Positions 22,840 through 35,690 of a stretch of 64,000 nt of DNA are shown in pieces. The stretch spans positions 8,602,489 to 8,666,488 of the forward strand of contig CM020515.1 of NCBI GenBank assembly GCA_009823395.1, in the 5' to 3' direction. Both the position numbers and the translations under genes were made by a program. Each line of letters starts with the position of its first letter. Within the stretch, counting starts at the first letter, position 1. Source of the stretch: Thamnaconus septentrionalis. Taxonomy: Eukaryota; Chordata; Actinopteri; Tetraodontiformes; Monacanthidae. Below the pieces are notes generated by a model, which ran no database searches, was not told the DNA's origin, and was given only the letters and a program-made list of their open reading frames with translations.

Positions 22840-25800
22840 ATTGTGCTGTTAGTGCTCTCTTTTGTGTATGACACCTTTTTTTTTTTTTTTCTTAAGTATC
22901 CCCTAAACCATTATCGTGTGAGAAAAAATAGATCAGGAACATTTCCAATCTCCTTCTGATGTCTTTCAGAGCATGAACACTCAAGAGCAACATCACAAAA
23001 ACCGCTGACGCAACGGATGTGTCCTCCAACTTTAAGAACAGTGTGTTTTAGCTCGTATTTTTAGCAAAGTGGAGCAGAGAAAGTAAGTAGGAATGGACTT
23101 TTCTGATTCCTGAGGCATTTTCTGATAGGTTTGGGGCAGATCTTTTTTTTTCTTTTTTTAATTATGTTGAAGAAACATAGGACCGTTTAATGATCCTTCT
23201 GATTAAAAATGTCCCCTTTTAGTTGACGCCTGTTTACAACGAGGAATCCTGCGCATCTGTTTTTACAGTAGCATCAAAACCAGCTATGCATTTCCAATGT
23301 TAGGTCACACCTGAGGAAGTCAAAGGTCACCAACAGCTGATGATTTTCATCTTGACGTAATGACTGTGTTGGGGCTGGCTCTGCTTAAGAAAAGGGGGAG
23401 GGGAGGGGCATTTCATCATTGCGATGAACAAAAGCCTAATTAAGCCCCCTGTCTGTGTAGCTTAGCGGAGTCGTGCTTGCCACGGCAGAGGAGGAAAAAC
23501 AGCTGTCATTTTGGGGTCACTGGAACGTCAGGATGCAGGGCCTGCGTGCAGCCAGAAAAATGTAATCCTGCTCCCAAGGTTGGGGAAAAAGAGGGGGAAA
23601 ACGGCCCAAAGTGGCTAATTAAGGCTTAGGAATTCTTCCCATTGCTTTTTTTTTCCTCATTACTTTCCCTCCTGATTTGGATATGGAGTTCTTCAGAGTT
23701 CACTTTTTGTTTTATTGAAGGAGGATTTGTAGTTATTTTTGCCTCTTTCTGGATGAGCTGAAAATGCTTTTCTGCTGATCGTTTTGCCATGCGACAGTGC
23801 TCTGCCCCGGTTGGAGATTATAAGGAAAATTTTTCACGGGATGAATTTTTTTTTTTTTTTAAGCCTATGGGATAATTTGTGGGAGAAATCTTTATTTTAA
23901 AGGGCAGCGGGATTCTCCTATTGCTCATCCATCGCATTTCTCCAGTAGAACTTGCAGTCTTAAAGTGGCTGCGTGTTGCTTTATGAAGTCTCATCGTCTG
24001 GTGTTTGTGTTCTGATGAGCAAACAACAACTCGGACGACAAAAGTGTTCTCACCTTAATTCTTGCCAGTTTCTGGCCGCTGGATGAAAAACATGAAGTGT
24101 GTATTTGATGCTGCATCACTCATAGGCCTATCGAGCCTGTGGATCAGCATTCATCACTGCAACTTCTCAATCCAATAACTCCGATCATGCTCCACAATCT
24201 ACATTTCCATATTTCTTCCCTAAAATCTGAAAATGTTATTGCTTGCACCGTTTCAGCGCAGCCTTGTCCTAAAGCGCCGTGGCTCCTCCTCCGCCATGCT
24301 AACTTAATCTCTACTCGTATTGCATTATTAATCACACATCCCTAAAAGGGAGAGCTGTGCGAAATTTCCTCAATTTGCTCCTCCGGTGTGATTATGCAGC
24401 GCAGATAACACGTTGGAGGATATTAAAAAGCCAACATGGTTTTCGTGTCCAAGTAGATTATAGATGGCCACAAGATGGATCTAAAATGTAGATGTTTTAG
24501 TATTTCCTTTTTCGAGCACTTGCCGCTGCTTCCAGTTTAATGCAGACTATTTTAGGCTCGTTACATCATAATGCTCGGTAATGTTTGAGGATTTTCCCTT
24601 TTTCAGCCCCTGTCGCAGGTTTTATGAAAAGATCATCGTTTGCGCTAGTTTCCCCCGGAGACCGTGATGCTTTTGGCATTTCTGTTCCTTCATTTCTTTA
24701 ATGGGGCTCTCGTTGTCTTGACTAAATGCCAATTTCACTTCAAACAAGGGGCCACATTTGTGAGATCCAGCTGTATGTTGGAAACCCTGTTTTTAGACGC
24801 CCTTTAATGTATGTCTGTCCGTTCATTACCGTTCCTGTATTTGACTGCCCTGGTATGGATGTGAGCGAGGCAGCAGTCGTTCAGCATCTGAAGCGATGTT
24901 ACATTATGAATTGGGGACCGCAAACGGCCTGGTGGATTTGATTTCAATCACGGCTCGGAATCCCTCTGCGCGGCTGAAAGTTATCGGAGATTCCACCGGC
25001 GCCGTTTCTTTCATTTATTGTTCAAAATCAAACTGATCTGCTTTCCTACAGAAAAACGGCTTTAAGTAACACCCCGGTTAGATTTTTTTTTTTCTTAGCT
25101 GCCGCTACACCAACAGGGGACTGCCGAGTCAAAACTGTAAATTAGCGTCAAACAAACCTTATTTGAAATCATTGCAGCCTGTGTGATCAGAATTTGCATA
25201 ATTTGGTACCGTGGTAATCTGCAATTGGGTCCAGCTTTTGAATGCAAAGTAACAGATTAGAGTGAAGACTGCGCCCGCAAATTGCACAATGTATGCAAAT
25301 GACCTGAAACATAGATTTTACAGTAGATTGGGGCAATGTTATTCAGTCCTTGCATCATCTGCTTTCGGAGATTTGTTTTTCCTTTTTTTTTCCCCACACG
25401 TAAATTTAATCACAGCAGCACAACGGGTTGTAGCTGGTGCTACATGTTTCCCCCTTGTGTCCGCCGCAGTGAGCAGCAAGTCGGGCATGAGCAGCAAGTG
25501 GCTGCAGTGGGAAAGTCGGGCTTTTGGGAACCTCTGGGCGATCACAGGAGTCTGAGAAGCATGAAGTGCTGTCAGGGGTTGAAGTGACGAAGAGCCGCGC
25601 TCTTCCGGAGCTGCACAAAGGGAGACTGACTGTCTTGTCCAAACCCTCGACTTGGCAGCTCCTCACCGCGGCAGCTACTGGATGACTCCTGCCGAGAGGA
25701 AAAAGTTATACCCTGTGCCTACTTGTGAAGTTTCAAACCAGAGCAGAGATTGCCACCCGTTAGGCCGCCGAGCAGCGCTTGCAAATCTAAAAGTTGGGCA

Positions 25801-27499
25801 GAACTTTTGGACCACCTGCGGCACCGCGAGGCACCGTTGCTTTCGTCGGAACGTTTTGGTGTCAGCTCATCTGACAGCGTGGATGTCTGTCTTTCCGCTG
25901 ATCAACTGTTTGAAAGGAGAACAAAGCAAAGACAGTGACAAAGACGGTCCTCTGTCTCCTCAGAAGAGGCACTGAATGTGTAAAAGCGTATTGAGTTATC
26001 TTCTGTGAGGAGATGAATCCCTACTTTCTTCTAATAACTTTGTTTCTGCTGTTGCAAATTTGTTTCACAGTCATTGTGAAGAGTTTGAATCCAAAAATAT
26101 GTTTTTGTAAACTCAATTTATTGGTTTGGCACGTGGCGTGCACAGGCCTCAAAGAGTGGTCATGTGTTGCGGTAACTTGCCGTTCAAGGAGAAACCTGCC
26201 AGCAAGCACAAACAACGTAAACATCCTTTGAAAGTTGTCTGCAAGGGCGGCTTCTCAAGTTTTCTCCAAAGAGGAAAGTCTATTCAAAAGAGTTTTTTTT
26301 CCTCCGAGCAACTCTTGTCCCCTTTTATGTAACTACCAAACCGACAAACAGTCCCGGGTCATGTCCACGTGTCAGGTTGTCGATATGTAGCATAAGCTGA
26401 TTGCGTAATTTGCTCTGACAGGCCCGGCGAGGAAGTTGTCTGGGAGAAGTCCGTCTTTCATGCAGAAATGTCCATATGTTATCTATGGTCTGTCAGGCTG
26501 AGAGGCAGAATAAAAATAGCCTGCTATGATTCCTGGTGTGGACGGGTAATGTGGGTAACGGCTAATGCACTCAACACTTTTTGGAGTGTCAGCCCTCCGA
26601 TTGCTTGCTTTCACTTAACTACGTGGTGATAAACCTCTTTACATAAACATCCAAAGCCAACTTATCCTCTTTATGTCCTCGCTCACATTCATACCCACTT
26701 GGCTTAGATGCGGCTCCATGTCATTATTCCAAGCCAATCCATATCCATAAGTTTCGTGAGAATGCAAGGGTGCCAGCTGCTCGTGACGCACAGCGGGCAC
26801 GCCACGCTGCAGAAGGGACTGGAACAGGGGGTGGGCGGGGCTATCCGGCCTCGAAGTGAATTACTGTGTAAGCTCAGGGCTGTGACTTTGATGCACTGTG
26901 GCAGTCCGGTAAAAGATGTATTGATATTCCTCCGCATCAAGGTCTCTTCCTGTTGCCGCATTGTGCACGATCGTGTGGAATAAGTCGGGAGAGGTGAGGT
27001 GAAGTTCGCGGGGCGGCGCGTGAGATGACTTTGTTGAGTTGGCTGAAGGAAAAGCAAGAGGTTGGCTGGGTGGGAGCAACTTAAACTAAAACTAAAACTA
27101 AACACTAAAAGTTGCTCAAAAGTATTATACTTTTGACGCCAGATCTGTCCATCATCCACTCAGTTGTCATTATAAGGTATCAATCAATAAGGTAATAATC
27201 GATAAGGTATGGCTAATAAGTTCTTGATTAGAAAGTAAAATACTGTAAAGATGAGGACTTCAATGAATCCAAGTTTGGAGTGCCAAATACCTCTCAGACG
27301 AAGGGTTTGACTAATTTTCAAAATTATGCTGTTGGTATAAAGGTATTTTTTCTCCAGGACATGTTCTTGCATTTTGCATCATAACCCAGCAGACTTCATT
27401 TATCAGCCTTTTATTACTACTGAGAATGAAAGAATGTGTAGGATACGATGTGATTCAGGGTCACACACCCAATTTTTCAAGATTCTCTTTGGCCACGGT
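22840..27499. other. non-coding upstream region
   Basis: No exons recognised. Tracts of T (22876-22890, 23850-23862) and unique AT-rich sequence containing several TAATTA cores (about 23440-23640) occur, of the kind seen in vertebrate regulatory elements. Confidence 0.5.
27074..27117. repeat. short hairpin around an (AAACT)n run
   Basis: GAGCAACTT at 27074-27082 and AAGTTGCTC at 27109-27117 are perfect 9-bp inverted arms around a 26-base loop made of AAACT-like units. The AAACT run is not the vertebrate telomere repeat. It may be no more than a chance structure. Confidence 0.6.
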
Positions 27500-27693
27500 C
27501 AGACTGCTGGCCAAAATCCGATTTTTAGCCCGTCCAAATTGAAACAGGATGGCTCTTTTGTAGTCTGAACAGTCACAAATCACATGAAATCCGATTTTTG
27601 CAAAACGGATTGAAACCACATTCGGGAGGTAGTTTCACGTTGACTGTCCATAACGTCACTCTACGCGATCCAAGACCCGATGCGCCAGACCAG
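27500..27693 (+). mobile_element. second copy of the 2.3-kb repeat family
   Basis: Aligns in the same orientation with 2276-2434 over shared blocks such as GTAGTCTGAACAGTCACAA and TCCGATTTTTGCAA. This copy keeps about 35 bp (around 27631-27668) missing from the other. The Myb/SANT-coding part and right end are absent, so it is a 5' fragment. Confidence 0.75.
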
Positions 27694-29437
27694 ACACATT
27701 CTGTACTTGACCAAAAAATAGGCGGGTGTTGACAGGTGTAGCAATGACTGCAACATAAATGTAATAACAGGCCACTGAAGCGCCAAGAGGGCCGGAAAGT
27801 ATCGCATCGATCACGATCGCCAGCGTGTTCAAGAGGAGTCCCCTGCTGGTGTATAAATCAGTGCTTCTCGCCTTCACTCTGTGAACCCAGTTACGTTCGT
27901 GTGAGGGGGAGAAAGAGAGAGTGAAAAAAGAGAGGGGCGGGATCAGTGCCTCAGCATGAAGGCTCCCTCTCCGTGCCTCTGCCAGGGTAGCGCCAGCCTC
28001 GCATCTGTGCAGAATAATAAAACCGTGTCGGGGAAAAGGGAGGAAAAAAAAAGAGCGCGGAAATATTTCCGAGCTCTCTGTGGGGAACGGAGCTCAGGCA
28101 ACTGCGGCAATCCCTCTCTCCCTCCGTTTCCCGCCTTTCCCCCCACCCCTCCTTGTTGCCACTCTCGCTCTCCTCAACCCCCTCTTGCCTTTCGTGCCTC
28201 TGATGTGATCGCGGCGTTTGCGCGAACCGCTCACCTGCCGTTGGACCGCAAGGCCAGAGGACCCCCCCCACCCACGCCCCCACCCCGCCCCCTTTCACAA
28301 GCACATCAATAATTCAACCGTATCAACCCCACCACCCCTTCCGCCGTGGCCCCTCCCCCATTGCAACACAACCACTTGGGTCTAAAATTAGTCCCACTTT
28401 TTTTTTTTTTGCTTCAATTATTCATCAGGCCTGTCTTATTTCTCCACCTTTCTCCCCTTCGCTCTCGCTCGGAATCGCTGGCGTGACGAAGAGACATGTC
28501 AACAGATGGATTTGCACCTCCACCTGCCCGCTCGCTTCCCATCAGCCATTCTGCCCCCCTCCAACCTCATTTCTCCAGAACAGCGTGTACTTTGCCGTGT
28601 GGTAGCGCTCCTCTGGGCATTTTGCAACATGGACTGAAGGGTGAGAACTTCAGCGTCTTTACGATTACGCCTATTTCTGATTGGTCGACTTCATCCCAAT
28701 TTTGCTTACATCTAAAAGTTAGAATGCGTTCATTGTCGTTGTGCAAATAGGATTAAACTGAAGCTGCCAAACAGGATTTAGAAAAATAGCAACACTCAGA
28801 AACTTAGTAGCGATGATAATCAAATTTTATACATGCTGTCCAAATTATTGGGTGTTTCTAAGTACTGCCAGAATGTAATGCAATAACGGCTCTGGCATTA
28901 AAAAATAGCTGTTATGTTCTATTTTTGAAAACAGTCTCGACAGGTATAGACCAAAAGTAAATTAGCTGGCACCCAACAAAATGAGTAAGAAGTCCGCAAG
29001 TTTTTGCTGTGGCCACAAAACAAAGAACAAACTCAGAATTTAAGCCACACCTTTAATATTATTACTGTTGTTCTGAGTTCAGTCTGTTCCGGGGGTTTGG
29101 ATTTGGAGCGGAGCATCGACCAGTCGTAGCGTGAGCTCAATAGTCCGGCTTGATTTAATATTTCAGGGAGTCAAATAAAGTCGGGGTGTGTGTGAAACTG
29201 CAGGAGACGGTTCATGGTTGAGCATTCCGCAGAACGGAAAGAGGCACTTCCCAGGTTCTGGTGGGGCAGATAGAAGAGCCTCTATCCGACCTACAGACAG
29301 ATATCCACAGTATTGGATATGGTTTTTCGAATGAGACGTACTCATTCTGATTTGTCAGTGTTTAGATTTATGTTTCTGCTCAGACATCACGTTTTAAAAA
29401 TATGTGCCGCTAAGAAGAAGTTGGGAATCAGGAGAGC

Positions 29438-29473
29438 TCACTCAGTGATTGGTGAACACCAATCACTGAGTGA
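29438..29473. repeat. perfect palindrome, 17-bp arms, 2-bp spacer
   Basis: TCACTCAGTGATTGGTG at 29438-29454 and its exact reverse complement at 29457-29473 are separated by AA. No tandem or flanking duplication is evident. Confidence 0.95.
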
Positions 29474-31024
29474 ATGTGAGGAGAATCTCGTCTTTCTCCC
29501 CCGCCTCTGCCGTGGGAATCATCAAGGTTCTTTATTCATTCAGCTTGCTTGGGTTTCAGCTTTCCGTATTGTTGCCTGACTTGACGTGCTAGATGGAAGA
29601 ATTCGCAAATCTGTTGGATTTATTTCATGTCTCTTTGGGTAAATCACCAGGAAAAAATGGAAATATCCACTCTGTGAAACTTTCAAAGTGAACCAATCAT
29701 GTTTTTTTTCTGCTGACAGCTCAGTAAGTCAGCGGGGGTCAAGGCTTCTTGATGGTTTCGCAGAAACACAAGACAAGCTACGCTGAAACGGTGAGGTTTA
29801 GCTAAAGCCTTTCCAAAGTACTTTCGGAGTGATGTGAATGCCTTTTCATCTCAAGAAAACCCCTCTTTTTTCTGATAAGGTATACAAGGTAAATGCCACA
29901 AAGGCCTGATAAAGGTTGCCTCATTAGTCGTCTCACGCTTGTTTAAATTGCTGCTTCTGCTTTTGTTGGTTCCTGTCGTTTTTGAAGACAACTTCAGTCA
30001 CGTCTAAAAGTTGAGGGAAGCTTCTCTGAACAGGCACGAGGTTAGCGAGAGGTTGGGGGAGGCCATCATTAGTATATAAAGAACAAATCTGACTTGGAAA
30101 CATTAGCACTGCCGGCGTGATCAGGTCGCCCTCGTCGCTCTTTGGTCCCACTCAGACTCAGAGCTTCATTGCCTCGTCTGGAAAGTGCATTTGGTTTCGG
30201 AATAAACCGACGGCGTTAAATCCTTTCAAGACTCCGAAGCAAGTCTCTCCAGCGGAGACGGGATTGAAAGCTAATCAGCAGCGGGGAAATTGGACAGCTT
30301 AAAATTAATTTGTATTTTCTGTGATTTTTTTTTCTTCCCCTTTTCTTTTTCTTTTTCCTTGATACCCTGCTGAAATGTAAATAACTTTCTAACTCGAGGT
30401 TTTCCGCAGAAAGAAAATCTCACTATCGAACTTCTTGCTCGGCTTTTCCCGTTTCTGCTTTATTCAAATGAAAAAAACAAGAACTGAATTTTATGGACGT
30501 CAACACCAGTTACCGTCAGGTGTGCGTGCGCTAATCCATCTTCATCAGGCGACAGTGGGCGGAAGTGAACAGATCGCAAGGACGGGTGTGTTCATTTGCG
30601 TGTCACACACACACACCGGCGCCAACACCCGCATTCTTTATAGACAATTATTTTCCCGCTGAGCAAATATCAGTCGGCGAACGCCGAAGTGATTTCAGAG
30701 GTGGTGAAGTGCACGCCGCCTGCTGCGGTGCGCCTCCAGTCGCCGGCCTTCGGGGGTTGATTGTTCTGCGTCACGCTGCTCGAGGTCGTCTGACCCGGCG
30801 TCTGACGGCCTGAGAGGCAGCTTCTTTCAAGACTCCGCCGATGCCTCGGTGGACATGGCAACCCGGCTGTCGTGCTGCCGCCTTTGTGTCCAAAAGTCTG
30901 CACCTGGAAGTTAGTCAAACAAGAGAGATCATCACAATTATTGTACAAATATATGTGGCACATCCACATTTAATAAAGGCTTCATATTTTTACTAGAGGT
31001 CTTATAATCACACTCAAGGATTTT

Positions 31025-31047
31025 TATTTATTTATTTATTTATTTTT
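31025..31047 (+). repeat. (TTTA)n microsatellite
   Basis: About five TTTA units immediately upstream of the SINE insertion at 31068. Confidence 0.85.
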
Positions 31048-31067
31048 CAGAAATAAAATCCTGTTGC

Positions 31068-31344
31068 GACACGGTGGCGCAGTGGTTAGCGCTGCCGCCT
31101 CACAGCAAGAAGGTCGTGGGTTCGATTCCGGGGCCCAGACCTGTGACCTTTCTGTGTGGAGTTTGCATGTTCTCCCCGTGTCTGCGTGGGTTCTCTCCGG
31201 GTTCTCCGGCTTCCTCCCACACTCCAAAAACTGGCGACTTGTCCACGGTGTCACCCTGCCTTCGCCCTAAGGCAGCTGGGATAGGCTCCAGCAGACCCCC
31301 GTGACACTGAAAAGGAATAAGCGGGTATAGAAGATGAATGAATG
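31068..31344 (+). mobile_element. tRNA-headed SINE with L2-like tail
   Basis: Box A-like TGGCGCAGTGG (31075-31085) and a perfect box B, GGTTCGATTCC (31119-31129), form an internal RNA polymerase III promoter. The body has the widespread teleost segments GCATGTTCTCCCCGTG and GGATAGGCTCCAGC, and the tail ATAAGCGGGTATAGAAGATG followed by GAATG units, as in fish L2-clade LINEs. Flanks AAAATCCTGTTGC (31055-31067) and AAAATTCTGTTGC (31345-31357) match at 12 of 13 bases and are read as the target duplication. Confidence 0.85.
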
Positions 31345-31357
31345 AAAATTCTGTTGC

Positions 31358-34300
31358 AGGTCATTTAATCTCATTTTAACAAGCAAACACCAGCCTGTAA
31401 AACTTTAACCAAGATTATTCCCAAGGGTGGCACCAAAATGATGGAGCCTGTTGCCGCCAGAGCTGCTAAAATAGATTTTTGTGTGAGATTAAATACTACT
31501 TGTGAAGTAGTAGTATTTATTTTATTAATGTCTAGCCGTAATTTGTGTCTTCTGCCGAATGAAACTTTTTATTTCCATTACTGGCATCAAATTGCATGAG
31601 TTAAAACACACATTTATTTGAAATCAGCCCTTTGTGACCTCACTGAACTGTTTGTTCAACATTCTGAGAGCACCTTGTTTTGCTCCCTCTGTGCCAAAAA
31701 TGCAACCAAGCAGCGGTTTTGGCGCGAAGCTTAAATACAGCCCATGCATGGGAGACTGTAAACAGAGGGCTAAATGTGTGGTTTTCTGGACATCTAAAGA
31801 TTTTATTTTTTATTTTTTTAAGAAAAAACCTTGCAGCCGTCCTCTAGTGAAGTCTCAAACGTCTTGGTGGCCTAATGTGAAAATGTGAACTGTGTGATGA
31901 AGAGGACCGTTTGAATGGAAACTGTCACTAAAATGGAACATTCGCGGTTGATTCCAGTATCTGACATTTTGTTTGCTATTTTTGCACTTTTGAGAAGGAC
32001 AGATTTAGTTCATCTCAAAGCCAAATCTCCCAAACTAACTCATTCAGCTTGGGTGGTGGATGTCTTTGTACTGTAAAGGGGCCATAAGGGATTTCTTTTC
32101 TGTATATTATAAGAACACTTAAAGTTCAACTGATTCATTGCGAGTGACTGATGCTGACTCAACTCTTTGGCCCAACACTTTCAAACAACAGCCTTTGTTT
32201 TACTCTCGTCTGTCTTTCTTGGTCATTCTCAGTGTTTGACCATTTTTACCCTCAGTGTATTCTGACATGGCCACACGTGTTTTGTTGTTGCACGATCACG
32301 CTTTTGCTTGCACTGAGCTCTCGCACGAGCACGCGGTTTTGCGCTAGCATCATTCTTAACGCGCCTCAACGGCGCAAATGTGACTGGCAGTGCAAATGAA
32401 AATGCAAAAATGCGTCGTTGCTGCATGAATTTAAGTCCACCCAGTCCTATGTGAAATTGTTTATGCTGCAAATGCGTTTCCCCCCTGTTAAACCAACACG
32501 TTTGGAGCGCTAACCTCCTCCAGCGAGTTCTGCAGTCGATTGAAACTGATGCAACTTTGGATTTCTGATGCGAGCTGGCACCTTTTTCAGAGTTCGTCTT
32601 CAGTAAGTGTCTACCTATTTCAAAGTCAATCACAGCTTAAGCCCCCCGCTCTCAGCTTCCTTCTCTCAAGCTCTGCTTTGTTTCTGTCTAACCTCAGAGA
32701 CACCCGTCTGTCAGCAGGTGCGCAGTTTGAAGACTTTATTGGCGGAACTATCCATAAAAGTGCTCCAACTTTTTTTTTTTTTTTTTTAAACAGTTTGCGA
32801 AGTAACTCAAGTGACGTTAATGAACAGTTTTACTGACAATTTTTCAACACGACTCCTGTGCAGCGAGAGGGAGGGAGAGAGAGAGAGAGAGAGAGAGAGT
32901 GGGCGGGCGGGCGAAGGAGCGCTTCTTTCCCCTTCGTGTGCCGTCACATTTTAGCTTCATCGCTTCGCGTTTTGTTTCCAGGCAGCCGGTTGTAAATAAC
33001 CGATTCACGCGCTGCAAATCCCTTTAACTGTCTTGGCCGTCGCGCGCAACATCCATGTGGTGTAAGCAGGAATAATTGGCACTGGCGCGTCCCATTGACT
33101 GCACAAGTGTGAATGGCTTGCCACGGTTTATTAGCCCCTTAGCGTGAGGGAGACTGGCAAAATTATGTTGTTTTTAGATTTGAAAATCTACAATGGTACA
33201 AGAGTGATTTCGCTGATCTTTCCATCACAATTCCTTCAGAATGGAAATATGTTGTTTTTTTTTACAAACCAAGACCGAGTGGATTTTTATCTTGCCACAA
33301 AGCAACTGTCATAAAATGTAAAGTCTGAGATGAGTTGTTACTGCCAATTTAACCACAGCAAAGAAGGAGGGGAAAATAACAACCCACTGTGTGTGGGCGA
33401 CAAGCTGAGTGAATTTATTGATTTTGTCAGAAAAAACAAAAATTGAAACGCTATCTGCTGTCGAAGATGAGGTGTGACGTTGCCTCGTTGTGACTCATCC
33501 TTCCTTTAATTGCCACGGCTGAACTTTGGCGTCTACTTTGTTGCCCTCGGCTCTCCAGACGGCAGCCTGACGGGGGGGGTCGACCTCAAATGGCTCTCGT
33601 CAGCAGGGACCGCCAGGCGCATTTGTGGGCTGATCGATGGAGACAGCGGAGGCAACGCCTTAATGAGCGAGGATGGGCGTGCAATCATTGACCATCAGTC
33701 CCAGCAGCTGCCGAACCAGTGTGGTTCCCCGGCGAAGGGAACACACCGCCGATCGATCTGCTCCGCGCGGGAAACGGTTTTCTGGCTGGCAGCCGAGCCG
33801 AAGGAGAAAACCACCAAAGTTGAAACGGACCAACAAAATAAATGGAGGCTTTTAATATAGTTACAGTACACTTGACTTACATTCTGACACGCCATTCAGC
33901 TGATGCTTTGTATCTATGCGTGTTGCTTTGCACTGAAGGTTGCCATGAAGCCCCGTCCGGTGAAGACCTTGAGGGACGATGACGATCTCGCTCTCTATTC
34001 AAGGTGCACAAACACCCACGCCGATGTTTACTGGCACTGCGACAATTAATTACCGCACTTCATTTTCAAGCTATTTCTCCTGTTGAAATGAATGATTGAC
34101 CTGCACAATCCAGAGTCTAGCGTGAATTTTTGCTTTGGAAAACCAAAAGTCCTTTTTGTCAAATCAGATTGTCTGTCCCGTGTAGTCATTAGCTAAGTGA
34201 GTGTTAACATCACTGGTGCTCCATCCACAATTATCCAGAATTCACTACCCATTTCCTTTTCCCGTCATTGCATTCATTCACATTAGGTGTGCTGATCTTG

Positions 34301-35489
34301 CAGCTTTGGTCTCCAACTGATACCAAGTAAACTGCAGGGTCAGTGTCGTCCACACGGATGCTGATTTGTATTTTTGGGGCCTTTTTTTTTTTCCCTTTTA
34401 AAGCCAACTTGGCCTCTTCGAAGTAAAAAAACAGGAATTTTTTTGTTTGCTGCAGTGAAATAACTCTCAATTGCACTTCTTTGCTGTCAGTCGTCTGCAG
34501 AGCGAGCGCCGCTCTGACTGCTGATCCCCGACTTTTGCTGAGTCACATGACAGGGCGACGACCGAGCAGAGGAGGGAGGATTCACTCTGTGCTATGGAAG
34601 CTTTAAAAGTGATCCTGCGCCCAAAACATTTGTCCAGCCTTTGACAAAACCCGTCGAGCTGAAACTAGCGCTTGTCCGCTACCAACGTCGGTATTGATTT
34701 TTATGAAAAAGTTGCCTCCGCGCACCCACTCCCACCTACTGAACATGTGCTTTCCTTCAATGCATTCTCAATGCACGTTCCTGTTGGACTTGGACAGCTG
34801 TCAATGTGAGTGGACTCGTGTCAAGAGTTTCTGCTTTCAGGCGTTCCTTCAGTCTCCCACTGCAAGACACGGTGTGCTCAAGGCTGTGAAACCCAGTCAA
34901 GCATTCCTCTGTAAATGTTGCAGCCTGTTCGGGTTCGCTTTGTGCTCTTTCTTACTCTGCTCCGACCCTCAGCGGCAACGACGGAAGGTCACCGAGTCGT
35001 CGGTTTTGCCGTGACACGGATGGAATTTGGTCCCTGAAAGTTCTTGGGTGTTTATGCTTAGCTAAACTCTAAAAGCCGGCCATCTCCCACGGGACCCCCA
35101 GCGGGGCGTTGTTGTATGCTCCGCGAGCGCATCTTTCCAGCCATCAGCCTTAGGGGTACTCCACATGCACATAAAGACGCCGCCTCTATATTTACTCTTT
35201 AAAAGCTTTGCTCTTCCTGCACCCGGGATGCTTTTGGAACGGCTGAAAACAAGGCAACATGGCTTGAAGACCCGACAAGGTTTTTGCACCGCACTTTGGC
35301 ACCGTCGACACACACAGATTGGTCTGCCGTCACGTCGAAGGCCAGAGTAGCACATTGCAAATTTCATGTGAAAATGTATTTTACATTGAAGTTTAGTTGG
35401 GATTTCTTTAAAAAGGGGGATTGGAACTGACTCAATCCATTGATAAATTATTGATTATGATTGAAAAAAAATGGCTGAAAAATCTTTTT
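31358..35489. other. non-coding
   Basis: No exon recognised. Contains T-runs (32770-32787), the GA tract at 32875-32899 and unique sequence. Confidence 0.5.
32875..32899 (+). repeat. (GA)n microsatellite
   Basis: About 12 GA units followed by GGGCGG-type repeats. Confidence 0.85.
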
Positions 35490-35499
35490 TCTTTTTTTC

Positions 35500-35690
35500 T
35501 TTTTTAATTATTAATAACCTTTATTCAATCAGATAAAAAAAAACAAAAAACATTGAGGTCAAGAAGTCTTTCTCAGGCAACAACAATAAAAAAAAACAGT
35601 GCATGTAAGACAGAACTCGACCCCAATAAACATTATAAACATTAACATTTTATGACATTGTACATGGAGGTTGCTGTTCTTGTTGGATCT
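35500..35690 (-). mobile_element. degenerate teleost interspersed repeat
   Basis: CCTTTATTCAATCAGATAAA followed by CATTGAGGTCAAGAAGTC and TTTCTCAGGCAACAAC resembles a common fish repeat (its consensus has TTTATTTAACCAGG then CATTGAGATTAAGAATCTC). On the minus strand the last part gives an AATAAA-containing end. The family name is not certain. Confidence 0.4.

Larger units (their letters stand above)
27694..31054. other. non-coding, with a G/C- and C-rich segment
   Basis: 27.9-28.4 kb is rich in C and A/G tracts (for example 28260-28290). No exon or RNA gene recognised apart from the palindrome listed separately. Confidence 0.5.

Noticed and set aside
31068..31140. Possible tRNA gene
   Set aside because: Box A and B are present but the cloverleaf is not intact and the sequence continues into a SINE body with target duplications.
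34231..34476. 81-codon minus-strand frame with a beta-rich-looking stretch
   Set aside because: Considered as an orphan exon; no matching family recalled and no convincing paired splice sites.
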